The position numbers and the translations under genes were made by a program. Below the pieces are notes generated by a model. The model was not told the origin of the DNA, did not search any database, and saw nothing but the letters and a program-made list of their open reading frames with translations. From Sympetrum striolatum (taxonomy: Eukaryota > Arthropoda > Insecta > Odonata > Libellulidae): a stretch of 64,000 nt of DNA. The stretch covers positions 1,984,001 through 2,048,000 of the forward strand of contig OX388348.1 of assembly GCA_947579665.1 (NCBI GenBank). The letters run 5' to 3'. Shown here piece by piece: positions 25,126-39,597 of this stretch. Within the stretch, counting starts at the first letter, position 1. The number at the start of each line of letters is the position of its first letter.

Positions 25126-26297
25126 GTGCAATTTCACTCATCTTCCGCTCTTCATTTAAACAAACAGTTAGGTTCTTCTTTCTTAACTCGATGTTTGAAG
25201 TTCACTCATTGTCATCCTTCATTCTTCACCATTCATTCCTCTGCGCCCTTCATCTATGCATCATACCTTGAGTTCATTATTACATTCCTCATCCAATTCT
25301 TTTTCATTTGGATAGTCATATCGATGAATCCTTTTTTCAGAACCTCTAAGCACCTCTCCATTTCAAAATGTTATCTTCATATTTTATGCTTCTCTAGAAC
25401 AGAATAATCAAATACATGTCATTGTGTTGCCCATTTTCGTCACTCGGGTTCCGTTTCACTGCCATATCTTGTTCTTCCATCTCAAAGCTTTTCATCAATC
25501 TCTTCCTAAGTTTTAAGTTTTTTCACGACTTAAAACATTCCTCTATTTTCTGCATGCCTGAGTACTTTGTATTATTCACAAAACAACTCTCTCCCCTCTG
25601 AAATCTATTTCCCCACACTCGTAGATATTGAAATATTTCTTTTAGTCCCGTTCCACGTTTTATTGAGGAAATAACTTAGTGCTTTTTTATCATTTCTCAA
25701 TGTCGTTCCAATAAGAACAGCCAGAGAGCTTCGATTCTAATAGCTAAAATCAATAAAAATAAATATTTTGGGTAATTATCATCATTAATATTTGCATTAA
25801 CATTTAAAAAAAAGAAAAACACTATCTGGGGTCATATTGACAAAATGCTGCTCTCATTTGGATAATTGTTATTTTGGGGTGAAAAATTAAATATTTTTTA
25901 TTGATAAAGGGAGTGGGCGCGAGTGCCGAAGGTGGGTGATTGTTTATACATAATAAGGGAGAGGTCGCGAGTGTCGATGGGTGGTTTTTCGCGTTGCTGA
26001 GGGGCCGAAAGGGGAATGAAAGAGTAAATAACGTTAAAACCTTTCGAGTCTTGTTGCATTATTAGCAGCGATGTTTGAATATGACCCCAAAATTCTCTGC
26101 ATCATTAAGATCTTTCGATTGGCAAATAAACTTTGAATTATTATTTGTTAAAATTGATCTTTATATATATAGCTTTTTTATAACAATAATCTTACGTTCA
26201 CCTAAAGTTGTATTCAATGATCGGTAAAATTGTGTTAAATCAAAGTCAGCCACTATCATATGTTGAGGTTTGCTTGATTAGGCCAAAGGAGTAATTT
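25126..26297 (+). repeat. Monomer S, long
   Basis: As 12979, with GCCTGAGTACTTTG shared only with 35109. Confidence 0.88.
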
Positions 26298-27273
26298 GTG
26301 CAATTTCACTCAACTTCCGCTCTTAATTTAAACAAACAGTTAGGTTCTTCTTTCTTAACTCAATGTTTGAAGTTCACTCATTGTCATTCTTCATTCTTCA
26401 CCATTCATTCCTCTGTGCCTTTCTTCCAAGCATCATACCTTGAGTTCATTATTACATTCCCCATCCAATTCTTTTTCATTTGGATAGTCATATCGATGAA
26501 TCCTTTTTTCAGAACCTCTAAGCACCTCTTCATTTCAAAAGGTTATCTTCATATTTTATGCTGTAAATGCTGAAATCTATTTCCCCACACTCGTAGATAT
26601 TGAAATATTTCTTTTAGTCCCGTTCCACGTTTTATTGAGGAAATAACTTAGTGCTTTTTTATCATTTCTCATCGCGTTCCAATAAGAACAGCCAGAGAGC
26701 GTCGATTCTAATAGCTAAAATCAATAAAAATAAATATTTTGGGTAATTATCATTATTAATATTTGCATAAACATTTAAAAAAAAGAAAAACACTATCTGG
26801 GGTCATATTGACAAAATGCTGCTCTCATTTGGATAATTGTTATTTTGGGGTGAAAAATTAAATATTTTATATTGATAAAGGGAGTGGGCGCGAGTGCCGA
26901 AGGTGGGTGATTGTTTAAATATTATACATAATAAGGGAGAGGTCGCGAGTGTCGATGGTTGGTTTTTCGCGTTGCTCAGGGGCCGAAAGGGGAATGAAAG
27001 AGTAAATAACGTTAAAACTTTTCGAGTCTTGTTGCATTATTAGCAGCGTTGTTTGAATATGACCCCAAAATTCTTTGCATCATTAAGATCTTTCGATTAG
27101 CAAATAAACTTTGAATTATTTATTGTTAAAATTGATCTTTATATATATAGCTTTTTTTACAAATATCTTACGTTCACCTAAGGTTGTATTCAATGATCGG
27201 TAAAATTGTGTTAAATCAAAGTCAGCCACTATCATATGTTGAGGATTGCTTGATAAGGCCATGGGAGTAATTT
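26298..27273 (+). repeat. Monomer T, short
   Basis: As 14151, preceded by GGCCAAAGGAG (shared with 36281). Has GTTGCTCAGGGG in the unit core. Confidence 0.88.
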
Positions 27274-28444
27274 GTGCAATTTCACTCATCTTCCGCTCTT
27301 CATTTAAACAAACAGTTAGGTTCTTCTTTCTTAACTCGATGTTTGAAGTTCACTCATTGTCATCCTTCATTCTTCACCATTCATTCCTCTGCGCCCTTCA
27401 TCCATGCATCATACCTTGAGTTCATTATTACATTCCTCATCCAATTCTTTTTCATTTGGATAGTCATATCGATGAATCCTTTTTTCAGAACCTCTAAGCA
27501 CACCTTCATTTCAAAATGTTATCTTCATATTTTATGCTTCTACAGAACAGAATAATCAAATACATGTCAATGTGATGCCCATTTTCGTCACTCGGGTTCC
27601 GTTTCACTGCCATATCTTGTTCTTCCATCTCAAAGCTTTTCATCAATCTCATCCTAAGTTTTAAGTTTTTTCACGACTTAAAACATTCCTCTATTTTCTG
27701 CATGCCTGACTACTTTGTATTATTCACAAAACAACTCTCTCCCCTCTGAAATCTATTTCCCCACACTCGTAGATATTGAAATATTTCTTTTAGTCCCGTT
27801 CCACGTTTTATTGAGGAAATAACTTAGTGCTTTTTTATCATTTCTCAATGTCGTTCCAATAAGAACAGCCAGAGAGCGTCGATTCTAATAGCTAAAATCA
27901 ATAAAAATAAATATTTTGGGTAATTATAATCATAAATATTTGCATAAACATTAAAAAAAAGAAAAACACTATCTGGGGTCATATTGACAAAATGCTGCTC
28001 TCATTTGGATAATTGTTTATTTGGGGTGAAAATTTAAATATTTTTTATTGATAAAGGGAGTGGGCGCGAGTGCCGAAGGTGGGTGATTGTTTATACATAA
28101 TAAGGGAGAGGTCGCGAGTGTCGATGGGTGGTTTTTCGCGTTGCTGAGGGGCCGAAAGGGGAATGAAAGAGTAAATAACGTTAAAACCTTTCGAGTCTTG
28201 TTGCATTATTAGCAGCGTTGTTTGAATATGTCCCCAAAATTCTCGGCATCATTAAGATCTTTCGATTGGCAAATAAACTTTGAATTATTATTTGTTAAAA
28301 TTGATCTTTATATATATAGCTTTTTTTTAACAATAATCTTATGTTCACCTAAAGTTGTATTCAATGATCGGTAAAATTGTGTTAAATCAAAGTCAGCCAC
28401 TATCATATGTTGAGGTTTGCTTGATTAGGCCATAGGAGTAATTT
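27274..28444 (+). repeat. Monomer U, long
   Basis: As 5133, including the ATATGTCCCC right inverted repeat. AAGCACACCTTC and AATCTCATCC are shared only with 37257. Confidence 0.88.
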
Positions 28445-29614
28445 GTCCAATTTCACTCAACTTCCGCTCTTAATTTAAGCAAACAGTTAGGTTCTTCTTT
28501 CTTAACTCAATGTTTGCAGTTCACTCATTGTCATTCTTCATTCTTCACCATTCATTCCTCTGTGCCTTTCATCCAAGCATCATACCTTGAGTTCATTATT
28601 ACATTCCCCATCCAATTCTTTTTCATTTGGATAGTCATATCGATGAATCCTTTTTTCAGAACCTCTAAGCACCTCTTCATTTCAAAAGGTTATCTTCATA
28701 TTTTATGCTTCTACAGAACAGAATTATCAAATACATGTTAATGTGTTGCCCATTTTCGTCACCCAGGTTCCTTTTCACTGCCATGCCTTGTTCTTCCTTC
28801 TCAAAGCTTTTCATCAATCTCTTCCTAAGTTTTAAGTTTTTTCACGACTTAAAACATTCCTCTATTTTCTGCATGCCTGACTACTTTGTATTATTCACAA
28901 AACAACTCTCTCCCCTCTGAAATCTATTTCCCCACACTCGTAGATATTGAAATATTTCTTTTAGTCCCGTTCCACGTTTTATTGAGGAAATAACTTAGTG
29001 CTTTTTTATCATTTCTCAATGTCGTTCCAATAAGAACAGCCAGAGAGCGTCGATTCTAATAGCTAAAATCAATAAAAATAAATATTTTGGGTAATTATAA
29101 TCATAAATATTTGCATAAACATTAAAAAAAAGAAAAACACTATCTGGGGTCATATTGACAAAATGCTGCTCTCATTTGGATAATTGTTTATTTGGGGTGA
29201 AAATTTAAATATTTTTTATTGATAAAGGGAGTGGGCGCGAGTGCCGAAGGTGGGTGATTGTTTATACATAATAAGGGAGAGGTCGCGAGTGTCGATGGGT
29301 GGTTTTCGCGTTGCAGAGGGGCCGAAAGGGGAATGAAAGAGTAAATAACGTTAAAACTTTTCGAGTCTTGTTGCATTATTAGCAGCGTTGTTTGAATATG
29401 ACCCCGAAATTCTTTGCATCATTAAGATCTTTCGATTGGCAAAAAAACTTTGAATTATTTATTGTTAAAATTGATATTTATATATGTACCTTTTTTTTAA
29501 CAAATATCTTACGTTCACCTAAAGTTGTATTCAATGATCGGTAAAATTGTGTTAAATCAAAGTCAGCCACTATCATAAGTTGAGGTTTGCTTGATTAGGC
29601 CATAGGAGTAATTT
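28445..29614 (+). repeat. Monomer V, long
   Basis: As 6304 but starting TTTGTCCAATTTC, and without the 7-bp insertion (1170 bp against 1180). Its second half resembles U. GGTGGTTTTCGCGTTGCAG is shared with 38428. Confidence 0.87.
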
Positions 29615-30795
29615 GTGCAATTTCACTCATCTTCCGCTCTTCATTTAAACAAACAGTTAGGTTCTTCTTTCTTAACTCAATGTTTGAAGTTCACTCATTG
29701 TCATCCTTCATTCTTCACCATTCATTCCTCTGCGCCTTTCATCCAAGCATCATACCTTGAGTTCATTATTACATTCGCCATCCAATTCTTTTTCATTTGG
29801 ATAGTCATATCGATGAATCCTTTTTTCAGAACCTCTAAGCACCTCTTCATTTCAAAAGGTTATCTTCATATTTTATGCTTCTACAGAACAGAATAATCAA
29901 ATACATGTCAATGTGTTGCCCATTTTCGTCACCCGGGTTCCATTTCACTGCCATGCCTTGTTCTTCCATCTCAAAGCTTTTCATCAATCTCTTCCTAAGT
30001 TTTAAGTTTTTTCACGACTTAAAACTTTCCTCTATTTTCTGCATGCCTGACTACTTTGTATTATTCACAAAACTACTCTCTCCCCTCTGAAATCTATTTC
30101 CCCACACTCGTAGATATTGAAATATTTCTTTTAGTCCCGTTCCACGTTTTATTGAGGAATTAACTTAGTGCTTTTTTATCATTTCTCAATGTCGTTCCAA
30201 TAAGAACAGCCAGAGAGCTTCGATTCTAATAGCTAAAATCAATAAAAATAAATATTTTGGGTAATTATCATCATTTATATTTGCATAAACATTAAAAAAA
30301 AAAGAAAAACACTATCTGGGGTCATATTGACAAAATGCTGCTCTCATTTGGATAATTGTTATTTTGGGGTGAAAAAGTTAAATATTTTTTATTGATAAAG
30401 GGAGTGGGCGCGAGTGCCGAAGGTGGGTGATTGTTTAAATATTATACATAATAAGGGAGAGGTCGCGAGTGTCGATGGGTGGTTTTTCGCGTTGCTGAGG
30501 GGCCGAAAGGGGAATAAAAGAGTAAATAACGTTAAAACTTTTCGAGTCTTGTTGCATTATTAGCAGCAATGTTTGAATATGACCCCAAAATTCTTTGCAT
30601 CATTAAGATCTTTCGATTGGCAAATAAACTTTGAATTATTTATTGTTAAAATTGATCTTTATATATGTAGCTTTTTTTTAAAAAATATCTTACGTTCACC
30701 TAAAGTTGTATTCAATGATCGGTAAAATTGTGTTAAATCAAAGTCAGCCACTATCATATGTTGAGGTTTGCTTGATTTGGCCATAGGAGTAATTT
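29615..30795 (+). repeat. Monomer W, long
   Basis: W marks, with CATTTAAACAAACAG at the start. CATCATTTATATTTG distinguishes it from 39598. Confidence 0.88.
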
Positions 30796-31772
30796 GTGCA
30801 ATTTCACTCATCTTCCGCTCTTCATTAAACAAACAGTTAGGTTCTTCTTTCTTACCTCAATGTTTGAAGTTCACTCATTGTCATCCTTCATTCTTCACCA
30901 CTCATTCCTCTGCGCCCTTTATCCAAGCATCATACCTTGAGTTCATTATTACATTCCCCATCCAATTCTTTTTCATTTGGATAGTCATATCGATGAATCC
31001 TTTTTTCAGAACCTCTAAGCACCTCTTCATTTCAAAAGGTTATCTTCATATTTTATGCTGTAAATGCTGAAATCTATTTCCCCACACTCGTAGATATTGA
31101 AATATTTCTTTTAGTCCCGTTCCACGTTTTATTGAGGAAATAACTTATTGCTTTTTTATCATTTCTCATCGCGTTCCAATAAGAACAGCCAGAGAGCGTC
31201 GATTCTAATAGCTAAAATCAATAAAAATAAATATTTTGGGTAATTATCATTATTAATATTTGCATAAACATTTAAAAAAAAGAAAAACACTATCTGGGGT
31301 CATATTGACAAAATGCTGCTCTCATTTGGATAATTGTTATTTTGGGGTGAAAAATTAAATATTTTATATTGATAAAGGGAGTGGGCGCGAGTGCCGAAGG
31401 TGGGTGATTGTTTAAATATTATACATAATAAGGGAGAGGTCGCGAGTGTCGATGGGTGGTTTTTCGCGTTGCTGAGGGGCCGAAAGGGGAATGAAAGAGT
31501 AAATAACGTTAAAACTTTTCGAGTCTTGTTGCATTATTGGCAGCAATGTTTGAATATGACCCCAAAATTCTTTGCATCATTAAGATCCTTCGATTGGCAA
31601 ATAAACTTTGAATTATTTATTGTTAAAATTGATCTTTATATGTGTAGCTTTTTTTTAACAAATATCTTACGTTCACCTAAAGTTGTATTCAATGATCGGT
31701 AAAATTGTGTTAAATCAAAGTCAGCCAATATCATATGTTGAGGTTTGCTTGATTAGGCCATAGGAGTAATTT
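30796..31772 (+). repeat. Monomer X, short
   Basis: Matches 20813, including AACTTATTGCTT. Confidence 0.88.
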
Positions 31773-32961
31773 GTGCAATATCACTCATCCTCTGCTCTTC
31801 TAGTAATCAAACAGTTGGGTTCTCCTTTCTTAAATCAATGTTTGATGTTCACTCATTGTAGTCCTTCATTCTTCACCACTCATTCCTCTGCACCCTTCAT
31901 TTTAGCATCATATCTTCAGTTCCTTATTACATTCCCTATCCAATTCTTCTTCATTTGGATAGTCATATCAAGAATCTTTTTTTTAGATGCTTACCTCGAA
32001 GCACCTCTTCATTGCAAAATGTTATCTTCATATTTTATGCTTCTACAGAACAGAATAATCAAATACATGTCATTGTATTGCCTATTTTTCTCCCTCGGGT
32101 CCATTTCACTGCCATGCCTTGTTGCTTCCATCTCAAATCATTTCATCAATCTCTTCCTCAGTTTTACATTATTTCACGACTTAAAACATTCATCTACTCT
32201 CTGCATGCCTGTCTTTTCGCTTCGTATTATTCACATAACTCCTCTCTCCCCTCTGAAATCTATTTCCCCACACTCGTAGATATTGAAGTACTTCTTTTAG
32301 TTCTGTTCCATGTTTTATGGTGGAAATTACTTAGTGCTTTTTTATCATTTCTAAATGTCGTTCCACTAAGAACCGGGAGAGAGTTTCGATTCTAATACCA
32401 AAAATCAATTAAAATAAAAATTTTGGGTAATTATCTTCATTTATATTTGCGTAAATATTTGAAAAAAAAAGAAATGCACTATCTGGGGTCTTATTGACCA
32501 AATGCTGCTCTCATATTTTTAATTGTTATTTTGGGGTGAAAATTTAAATATTTTTTATTGATAAAGGGAGTGGGCGCGAGTGCCGAAGGAGGGTGATTGT
32601 TTAAATATTATACATAATAAGGGAGAGGTCGCGAGTGTCGATGGGTGGTTTTTCGCGTTGCTGAGGTGCCGAAAGGGGAATGAAAGATTAAATAACGTTA
32701 AAAATTTTCGAGTCTTGTTTCATTATTAGCAGCGTTGTTTGAATTTGACCCCAAAATTCTCTGCATCATTAAGATCTTTCGATTGGCAAATAAACTTTGA
32801 ATTATTTATTCTTAAAATTGATCTTTATATATGTAGCTTTTTTTTAACAAATATCTTACGTTCACCTAAAGTTGTATTCAATGATCGGTAAAATTGTGTT
32901 AAATCAAAGTCAGCCTCTATCATATGTTGAGGTTTGCTTGATTATGCCATAGGAGTAATTT
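31773..32961 (+). repeat. Monomer P, long
   Basis: Near-identical to 21790. Confidence 0.9.
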
Positions 32962-34132
32962 GTGGTATTTCACTCATCTTCCGCTCTTCATTTAAACAAA
33001 CAGTTAGGTTCTTCTTTCTTAACTCAATGTTTGAAGTTCACTCATTGTCATCCTTCATTCTTCACCATTCATTCCTCTGCGCCTTTTATCCAAGCATCAT
33101 ACCTTGAGTTCATTATTACATTCGCCATCCAATTCTTTTTCATTTGGATAGTCATATCGATGAATCCTTTTTTCAGAACCTCTAAGCACCTCTTCATTTC
33201 AAAATGTTATCTTCATATTTTATGCTTCTACAGAACAGAATAATCAAATACATGTCAATGTGTTGCCCATTTTCGTCACCCGGGTTCCATTTCACTGCCA
33301 TGCCTTGTTCTTCCATCTCAAAGCTTTTCATCAATCTCTTCCTAAGTTTTAAGTTTCTTCACGACTTAAAACTTTCCTCTATTTTCTGCATGCCTGACTA
33401 CTTTGCATTATTCACAAAACTCCTCTCTCCCCTCTGAAATCTATTTCCCCACACTCGTAGATATTGAAATATATCTTTTAGTCCCGTTCCACGTTTTATT
33501 GAGGAAATAACTTAGTGCTTTTTTATCATTTCTCAATGTCGTTCCAATAAGAACATCCAGAGAGCGTCGATTCTAATAGCTAAAATCAATGAAAATAAAT
33601 ATTTTCGGTAATTATCATCATAAATATTTGCATAAACATAAAAAAAAAGAAAAACAGTATCTGGGGTCATATTGACAAAATGCTGCTCTCATTTGGATAA
33701 TTGTTTATTTGGGGTGAAAATTTAAATATTTTTTATTGATAAAGGGAGTGGGCGCGAGTGCCGAAGGTGGGTGATTGTTTATACATAATAAGGGAGAGGT
33801 CGCGAGTGTCGATGGGTGGTTTTTCGCGTTGCTGAGGGGCCGAAAGGGGAATGAAAGAGTAAATAACGTTAAAACTTTTCGAGTCTTGTTGCATTATTAG
33901 AAGCGTTGTTTGAATATGACCCCAAAATTCTTTGCATCATTAAGATCTTTCGATTGGCAAATAAACTTTGAATTATTTATTGTTAAAATTGATCTTTATA
34001 TATGTAGCTTTTTTTTAAAAAATATCTTACGTTCACCTAAAGTTGTATTCAATGATGGGTAAAATTGTGTTAAATCAAAGTCAGCCACTATCATATGTTG
34101 AGGTTTGCTTGATTAGGCCATAGGAGTAATTT
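32962..34132 (+). repeat. Monomer Q, long
   Basis: Near-identical to 22979. Confidence 0.88.
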
Positions 34133-35108
34133 GTGCAATTTCACTCATCTTCCTCTCTTCATTTAAAAAAACAGTTAGGTTCTTCTTTCTTAACTCAATG
34201 ATTGAAGTTCACTCATTGTCATCCTTCATTCTTCACCATTCATTCCTCTGCGCCCTTCATCCAAGCATCATAGCTTGAGTTCATTATTACATTCCCCATC
34301 CAATTCTTTTTCATTTGGATAGTCATATCGATGAATCCTTTTTTCAGAACCTCTAAGCACCTCTTCATTTCAAAAGGTTATCTTCATATTTTATGCTGTA
34401 AATGCTGAAATCTATTTCCCCACACTCGTAGATATTGAAATATTTCTTTTAGTCCCGTTCCACGTTTTATTGAGGAAATAACTTAGTGCTTTTTTATCAT
34501 TTCTCATCGCGTTCCAATAAGAACAGCCAGAGAGCGTCGATTCTAATAGCTAAAATCAATAAAAATAAATATTTTGGGTAATTATCATTATTAATATTTG
34601 CATAAACATTTAAAAAAAAGAAAAACACTATCTGGGGTCATATTGACAAAATGCTGCTCTCATTTGGATAATTGTTATTTTGGGGTGAAAAATTAAATAT
34701 TTTATATTGATAAAGGGAGTGGGCGCGAGTGCCGAAGGTGGGTGATTGTTTAAATATTATACATAATAAGGGAGAGATCGCGAGTGTCGATGGTTGGTTT
34801 TTCGCGTTGCTGAGGGGCCGAAAGGGGAATGAAAGAGTAAATAACGTTAAAACTTTTCGAGTCTTGTTGCATTATTAGCAGCGTTGTTTGAATATGACCC
34901 CAAAATTCTTTGCATCATTAAGATCTTTCGATTGGCAAATAAACTTTGAATTATTTATTGTTAAAATTGATCTTATTATATATATCTTTTTTTACAAATA
35001 TCTTACGTTCACCTAAGATTGTATTCAATGATCGGTAAAATTGTGTTAAATCAAAGTCAGCCACTATCATATGTTGAGGATTGCGTGATAAGGCCATGGG
35101 AGTAATTT
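34133..35108 (+). repeat. Monomer R, short
   Basis: Near-identical to 24150. Confidence 0.88.
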
Positions 35109-36280
35109 GTGCAATTTCACTCATCTTCCGCTCTTCATTTAAACAAACAGTTAGGTTCTTCTTTCTTAACTCGATGTTTGAAGTTCACTCATTGTCATCC
35201 TTCATTCTTCACCATTCATTCCTCTGCGCCCTTCATCTATGCATCATACCTTGAGTTCATTATTACATTCCTCATCCAATTCTTTTTCATTTGGATAGTC
35301 ATATCGATGAATCCTTTTTTCAGAACCTCTAAGCACCTCTCCATTTCAAAATGTTATCTTCATATTTTATGCTTCTCTAGAACAGAATAATCAAATACAT
35401 GTCATTGTGTTGCCCATTTTCGTCACTCGGGTTCCGTTTCACTGCCATATCTTGTTCTTCCATCTCAAAGCTTTTCATCAATCTCTTCCTAAGTTTTAAG
35501 TTTTTTCACGACTTAAAACATTCCTCTATTTTCTGCATGCCTGAGTACTTTGTATTATTCACAAAACAACTCTCTCCCCTCTGAAATCTATTTCCCCACA
35601 CTCGTAGATATTGAAATATTTCTTTTAGTCCCGTTCCACGTTTTATTGAGGAAATAACTTAGTGCTTTTTTATCATTTCTCAATGTCGTTCCAATAAGAA
35701 CAGCCAGAGAGCTTCGATTCTAATAGCTAAAATCAATAAAAATAAATATTTTGGGTAATTATCATCATTAATATTTGCATTAACATTTAAAAAAAAGAAA
35801 AACACTATCTGGGGTCATATTGACAAAATGCTGCTCTCATTTGGATAATTGTTATTTTGGGGTGAAAAATTAAATATTTTTTATTGATAAAGGGAGTGGG
35901 CGCGAGTGCCGAAGGTGGGTGATTGTTTATACATAATAAGGGAGAGGTCGCGAGTGTCGATGGGTGGTTTTTCGCGTTGCTGAGGGGCCGAAAGGGGAAT
36001 GAAAGAGTAAATAACGTTAAAACCTTTCGAGTCTTGTTGCATTATTAGCAGCGATGTTTGAATATGACCCCAAAATTCTCTGCATCATTAAGATCTTTCG
36101 ATTGGCAAATAAACTTTGAATTATTATTTGTTAAAATTGATCTTTATATATATAGCTTTTTTATAACAATAATCTTACGTTCACCTAAAGTTGTATTCAA
36201 TGATCGGTAAAATTGTGTTAAATCAAAGTCAGCCACTATCATATGTTGAGGTTTGCTTGATTAGGCCAAAGGAGTAATTT
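35109..36280 (+). repeat. Monomer S, long
   Basis: Near-identical to 25126. Confidence 0.88.
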
Positions 36281-37256
36281 GTGCAATTTCACTCAACTTC
36301 CGCTCTTAATTTAAACAAACAGTTAGGTTCTTCTTTCTTAACTCAATGTTTGAAGTTCACTCATTGTCATTCTTCATTCTTCACCATTCATTCCTCTGTG
36401 CCTTTCTTCCAAGCATCATACCTTGAGTTCATTATTACATTCCCCATCCAATTCTTTTTCATTTGGATAGTCATATCGATGAATCCTTTTTTCAGAACCT
36501 CTAAGCACCTCTTCATTTCAAAAGGTTATCTTCATATTTTATGCTGTAAATGCTGAAATCTATTTCCCCACACTCGTAGATATTGAAATATTTCTTTTAG
36601 TCCCGTTCCACGTTTTATTGAGGAAATAACTTAGTGCTTTTTTATCATTTCTCATCGCGTTCCAATAAGAACAGCCAGAGAGCGTCGATTCTAATAGCTA
36701 AAATCAATAAAAATAAATATTTTGGGTAATTATCATTATTAATATTTGCATAAACATTTAAAAAAAAGAAAAACACTATCTGGGGTCATATTGACAAAAT
36801 GCTGCTCTCATTTGGATAATTGTTATTTTGGGGTGAAAAATTAAATATTTTATATTGATAAAGGGAGTGGGCGCGAGTGCCGAAGGTGGGTGATTGTTTA
36901 AATATTATACATAATAAGGGAGAGGTCGCGAGTGTCGATGGTTGGTTTTTCGCGTTGCTCAGGGGCCGAAAGGGGAATGAAAGAGTAAATAACGTTAAAA
37001 CTTTTCGAGTCTTGTTGCATTATTAGCAGCGTTGTTTGAATATGACCCCAAAATTCTTTGCATCATTAAGATCTTTCGATTAGCAAATAAACTTTGAATT
37101 ATTTATTGTTAAAATTGATCTTTATATATATAGCTTTTTTTACAAATATCTTACGTTCACCTAAGGTTGTATTCAATGATCGGTAAAATTGTGTTAAATC
37201 AAAGTCAGCCACTATCATATGTTGAGGATTGCTTGATAAGGCCATGGGAGTAATTT
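36281..37256 (+). repeat. Monomer T, short
   Basis: Near-identical to 26298. Confidence 0.88.
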
Positions 37257-38427
37257 GTGCAATTTCACTCATCTTCCGCTCTTCATTTAAACAAACAGTT
37301 AGGTTCTTCTTTCTTAACTCGATGTTTGAAGTTCACTCATTGTCATCCTTCATTCTTCACCATTCATTCCTCTGCGCCCTTCATCCATGCATCATACCTT
37401 GAGTTCATTATTACATTCCTCATCCAATTCTTTTTCATTTGGATAGTCATATCGATGAATCCTTTTTTCAGAACCTCTAAGCACACCTTCATTTCAAAAT
37501 GTTATCTTCATATTTTATGCTTCTACAGAACAGAATAATCAAATACATGTCAATGTGATGCCCATTTTCGTCACTCGGGTTCCGTTTCACTGCCATATCT
37601 TGTTCTTCCATCTCAAAGCTTTTCATCAATCTCATCCTAAGTTTTAAGTTTTTTCACGACTTAAAACATTCCTCTATTTTCTGCATGCCTGACTACTTTG
37701 TATTATTCACAAAACAACTCTCTCCCCTCTGAAATCTATTTCCCCACACTCGTAGATATTGAAATATTTCTTTTAGTCCCGTTCCACGTTTTATTGAGGA
37801 AATAACTTAGTGCTTTTTTATCATTTCTCAATGTCGTTCCAATAAGAACAGCCAGAGAGCGTCGATTCTAATAGCTAAAATCAATAAAAATAAATATTTT
37901 GGGTAATTATAATCATAAATATTTGCATAAACATTAAAAAAAAGAAAAACACTATCTGGGGTCATATTGACAAAATGCTGCTCTCATTTGGATAATTGTT
38001 TATTTGGGGTGAAAATTTAAATATTTTTTATTGATAAAGGGAGTGGGCGCGAGTGCCGAAGGTGGGTGATTGTTTATACATAATAAGGGAGAGGTCGCGA
38101 GTGTCGATGGGTGGTTTTTCGCGTTGCTGAGGGGCCGAAAGGGGAATGAAAGAGTAAATAACGTTAAAACCTTTCGAGTCTTGTTGCATTATTAGCAGCG
38201 TTGTTTGAATATGTCCCCAAAATTCTCGGCATCATTAAGATCTTTCGATTGGCAAATAAACTTTGAATTATTATTTGTTAAAATTGATCTTTATATATAT
38301 AGCTTTTTTTTAACAATAATCTTATGTTCACCTAAAGTTGTATTCAATGATCGGTAAAATTGTGTTAAATCAAAGTCAGCCACTATCATATGTTGAGGTT
38401 TGCTTGATTAGGCCATAGGAGTAATTT
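37257..38427 (+). repeat. Monomer U, long
   Basis: Near-identical to 27274. Confidence 0.88.
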
Positions 38428-39597
38428 GTCCAATTTCACTCAACTTCCGCTCTTAATTTAAGCAAACAGTTAGGTTCTTCTTTCTTAACTCAATGTTTGC
38501 AGTTCACTCATTGTCATTCTTCATTCTTCACCATTCATTCCTCTGTGCCTTTCATCCAAGCATCATACCTTGAGTTCATTATTACATTCCCCATCCAATT
38601 CTTTTTCATTTGGATAGTCATATCGATGAATCCTTTTTTCAGAACCTCTAAGCACCTCTTCATTTCAAAAGGTTATCTTCATATTTTATGCTTCTACAGA
38701 ACAGAATTATCAAATACATGTTAATGTGTTGCCCATTTTCGTCACCCAGGTTCCTTTTCACTGCCATGCCTTGTTCTTCCTTCTCAAAGCTTTTCATCAA
38801 TCTCTTCCTAAGTTTTAAGTTTTTTCACGACTTAAAACATTCCTCTATTTTCTGCATGCCTGACTACTTTGTATTATTCACAAAACAACTCTCTCCCCTC
38901 TGAAATCTATTTCCCCACACTCGTAGATATTGAAATATTTCTTTTAGTCCCGTTCCACGTTTTATTGAGGAAATAACTTAGTGCTTTTTTATCATTTCTC
39001 AATGTCGTTCCAATAAGAACAGCCAGAGAGCGTCGATTCTAATAGCTAAAATCAATAAAAATAAATATTTTGGGTAATTATAATCATAAATATTTGCATA
39101 AACATTAAAAAAAAGAAAAACACTATCTGGGGTCATATTGACAAAATGCTGCTCTCATTTGGATAATTGTTTATTTGGGGTGAAAATTTAAATATTTTTT
39201 ATTGATAAAGGGAGTGGGCGCGAGTGCCGAAGGTGGGTGATTGTTTATACATAATAAGGGAGAGGTCGCGAGTGTCGATGGGTGGTTTTCGCGTTGCAGA
39301 GGGGCCGAAAGGGGAATGAAAGAGTAAATAACGTTAAAACTTTTCGAGTCTTGTTGCATTATTAGCAGCGTTGTTTGAATATGACCCCGAAATTCTTTGC
39401 ATCATTAAGATCTTTCGATTGGCAAAAAAACTTTGAATTATTTATTGTTAAAATTGATATTTATATATGTACCTTTTTTTTAACAAATATCTTACGTTCA
39501 CCTAAAGTTGTATTCAATGATCGGTAAAATTGTGTTAAATCAAAGTCAGCCACTATCATAAGTTGAGGTTTGCTTGATTAGGCCATAGGAGTAATTT
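38428..39597 (+). repeat. Monomer V, long
   Basis: Near-identical to 28445. Confidence 0.88.

Larger units (their letters stand above)
21790..31772 (+). repeat. HOR copy C (canonical 9 monomers)
   Basis: Length is 9983 bp with order P-Q-R-S-T-U-V-W-X. Monomer starts are offset from copy D by 9983 bp (9982 for the last). It shares with copy D variants missing from A and B, for example GATGGGTAAAATTG (24073), TGCCTGAGTACTTTG (25554) and GGCCAAAGGAG (26281). Confidence 0.92.

Noticed and set aside
29188..29376. 62-codon minus-strand frame across the inverted-repeat unit (also 39171 and 45823)
   Set aside because: Open only in some copies, destroyed by single-base differences in the rest, and no recognisable domain.
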